From Chloroflexota bacterium (GTDB taxonomy: Bacteria; Chloroflexota; Anaerolineae; Aggregatilineales; Phototrophicaceae), in assembly GCA_011523545.1 (NCBI GenBank), contig WTGN01000014.1:1-64000 (forward strand): a DNA stretch of 64,000 nucleotides, written 5' to 3'. Positions 25,426 through 34,124 of this stretch are shown piece by piece (positions within the stretch are counted from its first letter, which is position 1; every line of letters begins with the position of its first letter). The position numbers and the translations under genes are program-made. Under the pieces are notes generated by a model. The model saw only the letters and a program-made list of their open reading frames with translations, was not told the DNA's origin and made no database searches.

Positions 25426-27489
25426 TTAAGCTGAAGTCAATTCGCGCGCGAAGTCGCTCTGCACGAACTCAGCGATGTTTTGATTGGCGCAAGCCATCGG
25501 CAAGGCCCAAATGACCATGTTCGAATAGTAGTCTTCGCCCCAGACGGGCAAGCCGGTATCGGCGTCAATCAGACAGTGCTGTTTCCAGGGCGTGCGCGAT
25601 GTCAGCGCGACCGCCTCGTAAATCCGCCGGGCGATCTCCAGCCCGGTTTCTCGCTGACCGTGATAGATGAAGTTCATCGCGGCGCATAGATTTTCGCCGA
25701 CGAAAACCTGCGTCGCGTGATCGTTGTTGGGCAGGATTTCGACAGACTGGTCGGAATCCGACTCCGGTTTCGAGACATAGCGCGTGCCATCGGGATTGAC
25801 GCCGTTGACGAGACCATGCTCGGTCGCCGCCATATTCAGTCGCTTGACAGCGCCCAAGGCAGACTGAACTTGTTCCGCCGGCAGGATGTCGGGGGCGCCG
25901 GCGATTTTGACACACCACTGCGCCATGAGCTGATTGCCGAGCGAGACATCGCAGTCCGGTCCCTCGCCGCTGGTATTGGCCGGATCATGCCAGAGGCGAT
26001 AATGCTCGCCATTCCAAAGTTTGTCCTGGTAGGCAGCTTTCCCGCGCGCCAGCCAGTCAGCGCATTCGGCGGCGAAGTCACTATCGTTCATCGCCGTTGC
26101 CATGGCTTCGCCGCAGGAGAGCGTCGCCAGCCAAGTGCCCGCCACATAAGCTGACGTGCCCCACCAGGGCCAGATGTCGTAGAACTGGTTTGCCGGCCAC
26201 AGTTCGCCCGGCGACACATGCGCCTGGTCATTGACCAAGCCGTCATCGTCATCGTCCAGCGAAAACTGATAACGAATGGCTCGCTTGGCGGAGTCGTAGA
26301 AGTGGGCCAGCAAATCCTGATCGCCGCTGCGCAAATACAGGCGATAGATCATCTGGGCGTATTGACCGGAGTTCAGCGGATGCTGGCAATGATATCGCGG
26401 GTCGCGCATTGAAGACTCCATGCCATAAGAAAAGGGAATCTCGCCGTCGAGAATCTGAAAATGCCTGAACGCTTCCAGCGACGTGCGCTCCAACTCGGGA
26501 TAGAAAAACAAGGCGGGCATGTGCCCGTGCATGCGGCAGACCATGGTCTCGGTAATTGGGCAGCCGGTGTGGCTCTCGTTATGGGTGAACCAGCCCGCGT
26601 CATCCCACCATTCGTCTTGCCGCGTTTTGGCGATCCAGACGGTGTTCTTTGACAGGCTGTAGAGGCCCTGCACCAGCGCGTCACGCAGCCAAGCCGGCAG
26701 ATCCGCTCTGTATATCGCGCTCTGCCAGGCCAATACGCGCGTCAACAACGAATCAAACCGCGCCAGCGCATCGTCCGCGACCGCCGCCGCATTCGCATAG
26801 CGCGCGGCATACTGGTGCACGTGGGGTTCGCGCCCGCTGTCGCGCCAGTAGGGGGCATGCCAGGCGAAGACAAAGCGCAGGCGAGACGATCCATTTGCGT
26901 CAATCGATTGCGCAATTCTCCCGGTTAGCTGCCCCTCATCCTTCGCGACATGGAAGCGCTCGCCCTGAAGCGCAACGTCGTAGGTTGATCCAGTTGGCGC
27001 CTGCGGCGGTTCGACGATCAGCTCGAGATCGACCGCTTTCGCGCGGTTGTTGCGGATTTCGACTTCAAATAGCGCCGCGGGGATATTGCTATCGGCGCTG
27101 TCGCCGAGGATCAGCGGGGCGAAGGCGCGTATGCCAAGCTCGAGGTCTTTGCCTTCAAAGCGGCAGACCATATCGGCGACGGGATGATGGCCCCAATAGG
27201 CGATGACGGCCGTGGACAGCGGCAGGCTTTCTCCGCCGGCGATCTTCACCGTCAGCCATTCGCAGAAGTCCGCGCGCGGCGGCACGATGTCGTTGAATAT
27301 GGAACAGTGGCCGATCAGCCCGTTGCCTTCCAACGTGAAGTACCCGGTGCCGAGCCCGCCGAGCGGGATGCCGCCGTCCAACCGATGACCGTCGTAGACG
27401 CAGCCGGGCGCCGGATCGGGGAAGCCGTCGGCTTGGATCGCCGTCCATTGATTCTTGGGCAGGTCGGCGTTGAAGGGCCACTTGGACAT
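25426..27489 (-). CDS. GH116-family glycoside hydrolase
   Basis: A 687-residue cytoplasmic enzyme (no signal peptide) related to bile-acid beta-glucosidase GBA2 and bacterial GH116 beta-glucosidases/xylosidases. The N-terminal beta domain has GGIPLGGLGTGYFTLEGNG; the C-terminal (alpha/alpha)6 barrel has NESHTGCPITETMVCRMHG, GELWPANQFYDIWPWWG and SAYVAGTWLATL. By comparison with characterised GH116 enzymes the aspartate of QFYDIW is the likely acid/base and a glutamate in the NESHTGC region the likely nucleophile; this mapping is from memory. ATG 27489 has AGGAAG upstream. It is the last gene of the 32136-25426 operon, so its substrate probably enters through that importer. Confidence 0.85.
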   Translation of the reverse strand: MSKWPFNADLPKNQWTAIQADGFPDPAPGCVYDGHRLDGGIPLGGLGTGYFTLEGNGLIGHCSIFNDIVPPRADFCEWLTVKIAGGESLPLSTAVIAYWGHHPVADMVCRFEGKDLELGIRAFAPLILGDSADSNIPAALFEVEIRNNRAKAVDLELIVEPPQAPTGSTYDVALQGERFHVAKDEGQLTGRIAQSIDANGSSRLRFVFAWHAPYWRDSGREPHVHQYAARYANAAAVADDALARFDSLLTRVLAWQSAIYRADLPAWLRDALVQGLYSLSKNTVWIAKTRQDEWWDDAGWFTHNESHTGCPITETMVCRMHGHMPALFFYPELERTSLEAFRHFQILDGEIPFSYGMESSMRDPRYHCQHPLNSGQYAQMIYRLYLRSGDQDLLAHFYDSAKRAIRYQFSLDDDDDGLVNDQAHVSPGELWPANQFYDIWPWWGTSAYVAGTWLATLSCGEAMATAMNDSDFAAECADWLARGKAAYQDKLWNGEHYRLWHDPANTSGEGPDCDVSLGNQLMAQWCVKIAGAPDILPAEQVQSALGAVKRLNMAATEHGLVNGVNPDGTRYVSKPESDSDQSVEILPNNDHATQVFVGENLCAAMNFIYHGQRETGLEIARRIYEAVALTSRTPWKQHCLIDADTGLPVWGEDYYSNMVIWALPMACANQNIAEFVQSDFARELTSA

Positions 27490-27582
27490 ACTTGTCTTCC
27501 TTTCCTTGTTCAATTCAACCGGCGAAGGCCGCTTTGACCAGAGTCACCACCATCGTCGGTTTAGAATAACTAAAGCTGTATT

Positions 27583-28344
27583 CTAGTCCAGATTCACTAT
27601 CGCCATGACGCCGATGTGATCAGAAAGCAGCAGGCTTCCATCATTGATCGGCTCCGTATTGACCAGCGAGACGCCGACCACACGGTCAAGGCGGTCGCGT
27701 TGAGTGAAAAACCCGTCGATGCGTTCGACGAGCGGCTCATCAAGGTCATGGGGCGCGGTGAATCCGGTCTCGCTTCCGTTTATCGCGGTCCACAGATCGG
27801 CGTAGCGATGTTCTGCCAGCGGCGCCAGGTATTCCGGCTGCGCATCGAGATTGATGTTGAAGTCAGCAGCCAGAATATGGTGGCAGCCGGCAAATTGCGC
27901 GCGCCGCATGAAGTCCACGCAAGTCCTGATACCGCATTCTTTCTGTCCGTCGCTAATAAACAAGTGCGTATTGAAAACGGTAAGGGAATGACCAGATGGC
28001 GTTTCCAGCGTCATATACTGAAGATTACGCATCCATGGATTGCTCATCTCGCGCTCGCGCCCAATATCGACCTGGCCTGTTTCCAGGGCGGGCAGTCGTG
28101 AAAACATCGCCAATCCCTGCGGCCTTGTCGTTACTGTACCGTCATCGCTCGGCGCATAATAGGCATGAGGAAAACGACTAACGCTGTGCGACGTCAGATA
28201 CTCGAAATGGTCGGGCATCGATTCCTGGATACAGACAATATCGACTTCCAGCTCGTCCATATTGCGCCCGATCGCATCCGCGCGTTTCTGCCAATGGTCA
28301 TTCTTGTTCCAAATATTTTGTGTGACGATTCGCAGCACAGGCAT
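27583..28344 (-). CDS. endonuclease/exonuclease/phosphatase (EEP) family hydrolase
   Basis: A 253-residue EEP-fold enzyme. The catalytic landmarks are RIVTQNIWN at the N-terminus, IVCIQES with the metal-binding glutamate, ILAADFNINLDAQ and the terminal LLSDHIGVMA. The fold covers DNases, sphingomyelinases and inositol or lipid phosphodiesterases. No signal peptide is seen from ATG 28344, which has GGAGAG upstream; an earlier in-frame start is poorly supported. Its place between sugar permeases and a glucosylceramidase-like GH116 hydrolase favours a phosphodiester-sugar or lipid headgroup substrate over DNA. Confidence 0.85.
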   Translation of the reverse strand: MPVLRIVTQNIWNKNDHWQKRADAIGRNMDELEVDIVCIQESMPDHFEYLTSHSVSRFPHAYYAPSDDGTVTTRPQGLAMFSRLPALETGQVDIGREREMSNPWMRNLQYMTLETPSGHSLTVFNTHLFISDGQKECGIRTCVDFMRRAQFAGCHHILAADFNINLDAQPEYLAPLAEHRYADLWTAINGSETGFTAPHDLDEPLVERIDGFFTQRDRLDRVVGVSLVNTEPINDGSLLLSDHIGVMAIVNLD

Positions 28345-28431
28345 TGATTTCTCTCCATGGACCGGCTGATTCAAAGTTAATCGGACGCGCAAGTCTCGGG
28401 AAAACAAAGAATACAGGCGCTGCCGATCGCT

Positions 28432-29313
28432 CTATTTGCTGCGCGTCAGCGCAAATCCCTGCAAGAACTGCTTCTGCATCAACACGAAGATCGCAATCGG
28501 CGGAATACTCGCGATAACCGCGCCCAGCATAATCGGCCCCCAGGTGCGTCCAATTTCCACGCCATCGTCCAGCGTGCTCAGCCCCACCTGGATTACTTGC
28601 AGATCTGGATTGGTGACGATCAGCAGGGGCCACAAATAGCTGTTCCAGGCGCCGATGAACATGATGACAACCAGCGCGGTTACCGTGTTTCGGCTGAGCG
28701 GCAAGAGGACGCGCAGCAAGAATTGCAGCGGCCCCGCGCCGTCCAACTGCGCCGCTTCGGATAGCTCCGGCGTGATGCTGGCGAAATGCTGCCGAAACAG
28801 GAACACGCCAGTAGGACTGGCCACAGCTGGCACAATCAGGGCGGTCCAGGTGTTGCCCCAGCCCAACTCCAGGGCGACCAGGCGGAATAAAGCAATGATC
28901 GTTACCTCGCCCGGCACCATTAGCGCGGCGAGGATAAATCCAAATACCAGCGATTTGCCGGGAAAACGGAAGTAGACCAGCGCCATTCCACTGAAGATCG
29001 ACAAGGCAACTTTGCCTAGGGTGACCATGGTCGCCACGGCAAAGGTATTGAACATCAGGCGCGCGATGTTGCGGTCGAGCACCGTCTGTAAATTGAAGCT
29101 GAAAGAGTCGCCGGGAAACATCTGCAACCTGAACATCTGGGCATTGTTTTGCGTGCTGACCAAAGCGGCGTAAAACAGGGGAAAGCCCATGAATATCACA
29201 GCGATCCACAAGAGGATATGGATATACCAGCGCCTGAACGAGATCTGCGCGCGGAGAAGCCGAAACAGTGGCGGCGGTTGATCATCCTTGCGTGGGCGAG
29301 TTAGGGCAGTCAC
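28432..29313 (-). CDS. carbohydrate ABC transporter permease (MalG/UgpE-like)
   Basis: A 293-residue permease with six membrane helices. The EAA-type loop reads EAAQLDGAGPLQFLLRVLLP, and LQKQFLQGFALTRSK is the typical C-terminus. A hydrophilic N-terminal stretch of about 30 residues is rich in Arg, Lys and Pro. It follows its MalF-like partner with a one-base gap, so the two are translationally coupled. It belongs to the operon with the UgpB-like binding protein at 30784-32136 upstream. Confidence 0.92.
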   Translation of the reverse strand: MTALTRPRKDDQPPPLFRLLRAQISFRRWYIHILLWIAVIFMGFPLFYAALVSTQNNAQMFRLQMFPGDSFSFNLQTVLDRNIARLMFNTFAVATMVTLGKVALSIFSGMALVYFRFPGKSLVFGFILAALMVPGEVTIIALFRLVALELGWGNTWTALIVPAVASPTGVFLFRQHFASITPELSEAAQLDGAGPLQFLLRVLLPLSRNTVTALVVIMFIGAWNSYLWPLLIVTNPDLQVIQVGLSTLDDGVEIGRTWGPIMLGAVIASIPPIAIFVLMQKQFLQGFALTRSK

Positions 29314-29314
29314 T

Positions 29315-30616
29315 TCAGTCAGCTCCGTAGGTGACGCGCCGGCCCATGACGCGGAACTGCATGTAGGTCAGGCCGACCACCACGGTGAACAAGACGATAG
29401 ACTGCGCCGCGGCTTTGCCGATATCGCGGCTCTCGACGCCGACGCGAATGACATCGACGACCAAGTTTGTCGTCGCGTTCACTGGTCCGCCCTCGGTGAG
29501 GTTATCAATAACGGCGTAAAGGTCGAAAAAGCTGTAATTCAGATTTAGAAACACGACGAAGAAGATGTAGGGAGAAATCATCGGTATGGTCACATTAAGG
29601 AAGCGCTTCCAGGCATTGGCGCCATCAATCGAAGCGGCCTCCATCAGTTCCGCCGGCACAGCCTGCAGCGCCGCGATGTATATCAAGACGTTGAATCCGA
29701 GTTTGTTCCAGGCCGCCGCCATCCCGACCGAGACCCGCGCCCACCAGGCGTCGGACAGAAACGGCACGGGTTCTACTCCAAAGAGTCGCAGAACTTGATT
29801 AATGAATCCCGACCCGCCACCGCCCAGCAAGATTGCGAAAACGATGCCGACCACGACACCCGAGATGGCGTACGGCCAGATCATCAGAGTGCGATAAACC
29901 GACGCGCCCCGAATCTTCTGTGACGCCAGCAAGGCGATAGAGAGACCCAGTACGTTGGCAACAAGCACGATAAACAGGGTGAAGAATACGCTGTTGCCGA
30001 AAACCGCCAGATAACGCGCGTTTTCGGCATGCCAGACGAAGCCATCGCTCAGGATGTAATAGTGGGCGTCTTGCAAACGGCTGGTGATCAGACTGGCGAA
30101 GTTATCCAGACAATTGAAAGCTGTTTTCTCCACCCCGCGCCGCGCCAACTGTGTTCCCAAAAAGAAGTTTTGCGCCGCCGGATAATAGGTGAAAACAGCG
30201 AGTCCGACGAGGGTTGGCGCCAGGAAAATCCAGGGTGAGAAATCGTAGCCGACGAAGGCGCCAGGCGCCGTGTCCGCCTTCCATACCGTAGCGTTGCGCG
30301 CCAGCCAATGATGACGCAGTCTATCAATCGCCAGAGCGAACGCCCATGTGACAGCGATGACCAGCAGGAACCCGATGAGCGCCACAGCGTTAACTGTGAC
30401 CGTCCCCCCCAGAACGCTGAGCTCGAAGAACATATGGTTCTCGGGATCGAGAACGCAGTAGCGCAAGGGAATCATGGTCGCCAGGCTGCCGAGGAGCCCG
30501 GCAACAGCGCCCAACGCCATGCCGCCCCGCAATCCTCTCCCGCGACGCTTCAGGATCGCGCCGACGATGAGCGCGCCCAGAGCAGACGCGAGAATTGTGA
30601 ATAGGAATGCCGACAC
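29315..30616 (-). CDS. sugar ABC transporter permease (MalF/UgpA-like) with N-terminal extension
   Basis: A 433-residue permease. The canonical core of about 300 residues starts near residue 128 (SPWIFLAPTLVGLAVFTYYP) and has the EAA-type loop MEAASIDGANAWKRFLNVTI. It is preceded by about 125 residues with three further hydrophobic segments (2-20, 30-50, 75-100) and a basic connector; MalF of enteric bacteria also has extra N-terminal helices. The start is GTG with GGGAGG about 12 bases upstream. The periplasmic loop between the first core helices is also long. Confidence 0.9.
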   Translation of the reverse strand: MSAFLFTILASALGALIVGAILKRRGRGLRGGMALGAVAGLLGSLATMIPLRYCVLDPENHMFFELSVLGGTVTVNAVALIGFLLVIAVTWAFALAIDRLRHHWLARNATVWKADTAPGAFVGYDFSPWIFLAPTLVGLAVFTYYPAAQNFFLGTQLARRGVEKTAFNCLDNFASLITSRLQDAHYYILSDGFVWHAENARYLAVFGNSVFFTLFIVLVANVLGLSIALLASQKIRGASVYRTLMIWPYAISGVVVGIVFAILLGGGGSGFINQVLRLFGVEPVPFLSDAWWARVSVGMAAAWNKLGFNVLIYIAALQAVPAELMEAASIDGANAWKRFLNVTIPMISPYIFFVVFLNLNYSFFDLYAVIDNLTEGGPVNATTNLVVDVIRVGVESRDIGKAAAQSIVLFTVVVGLTYMQFRVMGRRVTYGAD

Positions 30617-30783
30617 CGTCTTGGCGCCTCCCTGGAGCCGCTCAGCCAGTTGGCTCCAACAGCGCTAGGCCGCGGGTCGTGTTCAGACTGCTTGTCGCAT
30701 GACCAAGGCCATGCGCGAGCGCTGCTGAACAAGATAAGGCGGGGGATGGGGCGATCGCCCCATCCTCTTAAGCGTTGCCTTGT

Positions 30784-32136
30784 CTACATTTCCTCGCAAG
30801 GCACCAGCAAGTTGTATTCTTCGATAAGCAGGTCGGCCTCCGCCTTCAGGCGATCCAACGACTCCTGAATGTCGGCATCGTTACGGAGGATGTTTTGAAA
30901 GACTTCCCGATACATCTGGTAGACTTGCGCGAAGCTGCCGAAGATCGCGCCGGCGGTTTGCGGGACGCGGGCGGACTCCGCCAATTGGTGGTTAGCAACG
31001 GCGAAGGTCGGATTTTCTTCAAACCAGCCTTCCGCTTCCAGGTAGTCAAAGCCGGACTGCGTAACGGGTATGTAGCCGGTAACCTTGTGCCAACCGGCGA
31101 CGTACTCAGGTTCCATCAAGAACATGAGGAAGGTCAAAGCGCCTTCTTCAACTTCCGGCTCGAGGCCGTCCGTCAAGAGGATCATGCCGCCGCCGACCGT
31201 GTTGCCGACGTAGTCCACATCCTGATTGAATGGCATGCGATTCGCGCCCACGGTGAAGCCGTTTCCTTCACCGATTTCCACCCGACCGCGGGCGGCGGCG
31301 CTGGAGGTCATATGCATTGCCAGTTTGCCGTTTGCCCAGGTGATGTCGTATTCAGAGCGGCCGTAGTCGACCCAATAGCCGGCGTCCTGAAGGCTCTTGT
31401 GCCAGGACAGGTAATCTACCGCCTCCTGACTGTTAAACAGCACCTCGGTGACACAGCCGCCGCCGCGACCGTTCTCGTTGTTCGCCAAAAAGGCGCCCTG
31501 CATCGCCAGGGCGTTTTCAAAATACCAGCCGCTGGCGCCGAAATTGATGCAGTCCACATCATCAAACCTGTCAACGATGAGGGCGCAGGCTTCATTGACT
31601 TCCGCCCAGGTTGAGGGGATGGCAGCGAAATCGTTGACATCTTCGGCCACGCCGGCTTCCACGAGCAGATCCATGTTGGCAAAGACGACCGGCGTCGAGG
31701 CATTCCACGGCAATTCGTAGTACTCGCCATCCAGCTGATAGAAGGTCGCAGCGGGACCGACAATCTCGTCGAGCCGCACCGATATGCCATTGATTTCCGT
31801 CCGGTCGCCAATGGCTTCGTGGAGGGGCTTGAAGAAGCCGGTATCACGAGGAGCCTGCGTGTTGCTTGAGGTCCCTTGCAGAAGCTCTGGCGGATCGCCC
31901 TGTTCGTGCGCCAGCGTGTACAGGTCATAAGCGTTGTTGTAGTTGTCCGCGACACGCAGTTCCAGATCGTACTGCGGGAAGGCGGCTTCAAAAGCCGGTT
32001 CGAGCACCTCGGGGATCCAGGTGACGTTGCCCCATCTGTGAATAAAGCGGATCGTGATACGGTCGTCATCCTGCGCCAATGCCAGGGATGGCAGCACGAG
32101 CACAACCACGAGCATCAAAACAATTGTCCTCTTCAT
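30784..32136 (-). CDS. sugar/glycerol-phosphate ABC transporter binding protein (UgpB-like)
   Basis: A 450-residue exported family-1 solute-binding protein, signal peptide residues 1-21 (VLMLVVVLVLPSLALAQ). YELPWNASTPVVFANMDLL, the P-STWAEV motif and HKVTGYIPVTQSGFDYLEA resemble the UgpB (sn-glycerol-3-phosphate) group more than maltose-binding proteins. An Arg- and Gly-rich region around 270-290 contributes to phosphate binding in relatives, but I cannot assign the residues. ATG 32136 has AAAGGACA upstream. First gene of a five-gene operon with two permeases, an EEP phosphodiesterase and a GH116 glycosidase. Confidence 0.88.
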   Translation of the reverse strand: MKRTIVLMLVVVLVLPSLALAQDDDRITIRFIHRWGNVTWIPEVLEPAFEAAFPQYDLELRVADNYNNAYDLYTLAHEQGDPPELLQGTSSNTQAPRDTGFFKPLHEAIGDRTEINGISVRLDEIVGPAATFYQLDGEYYELPWNASTPVVFANMDLLVEAGVAEDVNDFAAIPSTWAEVNEACALIVDRFDDVDCINFGASGWYFENALAMQGAFLANNENGRGGGCVTEVLFNSQEAVDYLSWHKSLQDAGYWVDYGRSEYDITWANGKLAMHMTSSAAARGRVEIGEGNGFTVGANRMPFNQDVDYVGNTVGGGMILLTDGLEPEVEEGALTFLMFLMEPEYVAGWHKVTGYIPVTQSGFDYLEAEGWFEENPTFAVANHQLAESARVPQTAGAIFGSFAQVYQMYREVFQNILRNDADIQESLDRLKAEADLLIEEYNLLVPCEEM

Positions 32137-32266
32137 GAGATTGTCCTTTTCAAACTATCTTTCTTATGTCCCCGAAAAACTGCCGGGCACATCTATCTTA
32201 ACATATCGTCTTTTTTTTTTTGCAAACGACGACCGCGACCGGCCGGCGCAATATGAGCCTGGATCC
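32137..32266. promoter_or_regulatory. leader of the UgpB-like operon with an A-tract
   Basis: On the minus strand an uninterrupted run of A bases (T-run at about 32211-32221 on the plus strand) lies just upstream of GATATGTTAAGAT, which could act as an UP element and -10 region. A short hairpin CCCG/CGGG surrounding TTTTT is closer to the start. The region separates two importer operons on the same strand. Confidence 0.35.
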
Positions 32267-33091
32267 TCAGATGCTCAATCCCCCAGCCAAGCCATCCATA
32301 AAGCGCCTGGACGTAAAGGCGAAGATGATAATCAGCGGCAGCGACGCGATGACATAACTGGCGAAGGTAACGCCATAATCGGTGCTCCATGCACCGGCAA
32401 AAGACAGCACGCCAATAGAGACCGGTAATCGTTCACTATCAAAGATTGCAACCAGTGGCCAGATGATGTCGTTCCAACTGAAAAGCAAATTCAATATCGC
32501 CAGTGTGCTGAACGCCGGTATGGCCAGCGGCACGGCGATACGAATCAGGAGCGAGAATTCGTTGGCGCCATCCAGCCGCGCCGCCTCAAAATACTCTCGC
32601 GGAAGCGTCTCGAAGAAGGTGCGCATCAAAAAAGTGCCAAAGACAATTTCAACGGATACCCAGGGCAGCACGACGCCCTGCAGGGTATCGTCCCAATCCA
32701 GGGTGATAATGACGCTGAACATGGGGATGACGAGCAATATGCCCGGAATCATGATTAATGCGAGTATGGAAATGAAGAGCAGATTGCGGCCGGGAAAGCG
32801 ATAGCGGGCGAAGGCGTAACCGGCGAGTCCAGAGATGACGAGCGTAAGAATTAGCGTGGGAATGGAGTAGCTGAAGCTGTTCAAGATCGCCCGGCCCATC
32901 GCTGGCCAGGCGCGCGTGTAGTTTTCCGGATGCAAGGGGGTGGTCGGCAGCCAGAATTCCTGAAAGAACTGCGCGTTGATCTTGAAAGAGTTGATGACCG
33001 TGAAGACGAAGGGCACGTAGGTTATGATGGCCAAAATCAGCAATGCTAGCATCAAGGGCCAATCGCGCCGCCAGGCTCTAGACTTCGACAT
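32267..33091 (-). CDS. carbohydrate ABC transporter permease (MalG-like)
   Basis: A 274-residue six-helix permease. The EAA-type loop is FEAARLDGANEFSLLIRIAV followed by PLAIPAFSTLAILNLLFSWND; the C-terminus SRRFMDGLAGGLSI is normal. The gene start overlaps the end of the upstream permease by 14 bases. It is the last gene of an operon reading binding protein (34125-35582), MalF-like permease, MalG-like permease. Substrate unknown. Confidence 0.92.
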   Translation of the reverse strand: MSKSRAWRRDWPLMLALLILAIITYVPFVFTVINSFKINAQFFQEFWLPTTPLHPENYTRAWPAMGRAILNSFSYSIPTLILTLVISGLAGYAFARYRFPGRNLLFISILALIMIPGILLVIPMFSVIITLDWDDTLQGVVLPWVSVEIVFGTFLMRTFFETLPREYFEAARLDGANEFSLLIRIAVPLAIPAFSTLAILNLLFSWNDIIWPLVAIFDSERLPVSIGVLSFAGAWSTDYGVTFASYVIASLPLIIIFAFTSRRFMDGLAGGLSI

Positions 33092-34028
33092 CGTATGCCT
33101 TCCGATAGCGCATTCTCAGGATAAACATGCTGAGCACCAGCGTCATGAGCATTAGCACGGCGCCGATGGCCGACGCGTACCCATGCTTGCCATAGGTGAA
33201 GCCTTGTATATAGAGATAGTAGGCCGGGGACATGGTGGTGTTGATGGGACCGCCACTGGTAATGACCAGCATGGGCGCGAATTCCTGCATGCCCTGGTTG
33301 AGACTCAGAATCAGTATCAGCGCCAGCGGGCCGCGAATGGCCGGCAAATCGATGGCGAAGACACGGCGCAGGCGGCTACAGCCGTCAATAAGCGCGGCAT
33401 CGTTGACCTCGCTTGACAGGTTTTGCAGCGCGGCGAGGATGATCAAGAAGCCGAAGCCAGCCACAGCCGGGAAGCCGATAAAGATGAGCGCAGGCAGGGC
33501 GGTATCAGGATGCCCGAGCCAGGGGTAGGGCCGCGCCATCACGCCGATGCCGGTCAGAAATTCATTCAGCATGCCCTGGCGGCCGGCGTAGACCTGCTGC
33601 CAAACGAGCAGATTGACCGTAAACGGTATCACCATCGGTATCGTGAATACCATCCGCCAGATATTGCGCCAGCGATCGCTGGTCAAGTTGTAGACCAGTT
33701 CCGCGCCCACAAAAGCCATGACCAGCACCAGCGTGGTGCGCCCGACCATGTACTTCAAGATATTGCCCAAGGACTTTATGAAGATCGGATCGTCGAATAG
33801 CGCCTGGTAATTTTGCAAGCCAATGAATTCACCGGGCTCAGGGATATTCCAATAGGTGAAGGAGTGAAAAATCGCCGACACGGCCGGTATGTAGCGGAAC
33901 GAGAGCAGCAGAAGCAGCGCGGGAATCAAAAACAGGATGGGTATATAAATCGGCACGAAACCGTTGCTAAGCTTCCAGCGGCTTGGTTCGGTCTTGGCGC
34001 TTGGCATCGGCTTTGATTTCTGGGTCAA
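33078..34028 (-). CDS. sugar ABC transporter permease (MalF-like)
   Basis: A 316-residue permease with a basic hydrophilic N-terminus and six membrane segments from about residue 30. Family motifs are ILFLIPALLLLLSFRYIPAV, VYNLTSDRWRNIWRMVFTIP and the EAA-type loop NDAALIDGCSRLRRVFAIDL. It overlaps the downstream permease by 14 bases, indicating co-translation, and follows its binding-protein gene by about 100 bases. Confidence 0.92.
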   Translation of the reverse strand: MTQKSKPMPSAKTEPSRWKLSNGFVPIYIPILFLIPALLLLLSFRYIPAVSAIFHSFTYWNIPEPGEFIGLQNYQALFDDPIFIKSLGNILKYMVGRTTLVLVMAFVGAELVYNLTSDRWRNIWRMVFTIPMVIPFTVNLLVWQQVYAGRQGMLNEFLTGIGVMARPYPWLGHPDTALPALIFIGFPAVAGFGFLIILAALQNLSSEVNDAALIDGCSRLRRVFAIDLPAIRGPLALILILSLNQGMQEFAPMLVITSGGPINTTMSPAYYLYIQGFTYGKHGYASAIGAVLMLMTLVLSMFILRMRYRKAYDVEV

Positions 34029-34124
34029 CTGTTACGTCCTTAAAGATGCGAACCGGGGCCAGTTAGACCGACCCCGGCTCAAGGATTCTACGCTGTCAGG
34101 CGCAGCCTCCCCGTTCAATATCCA

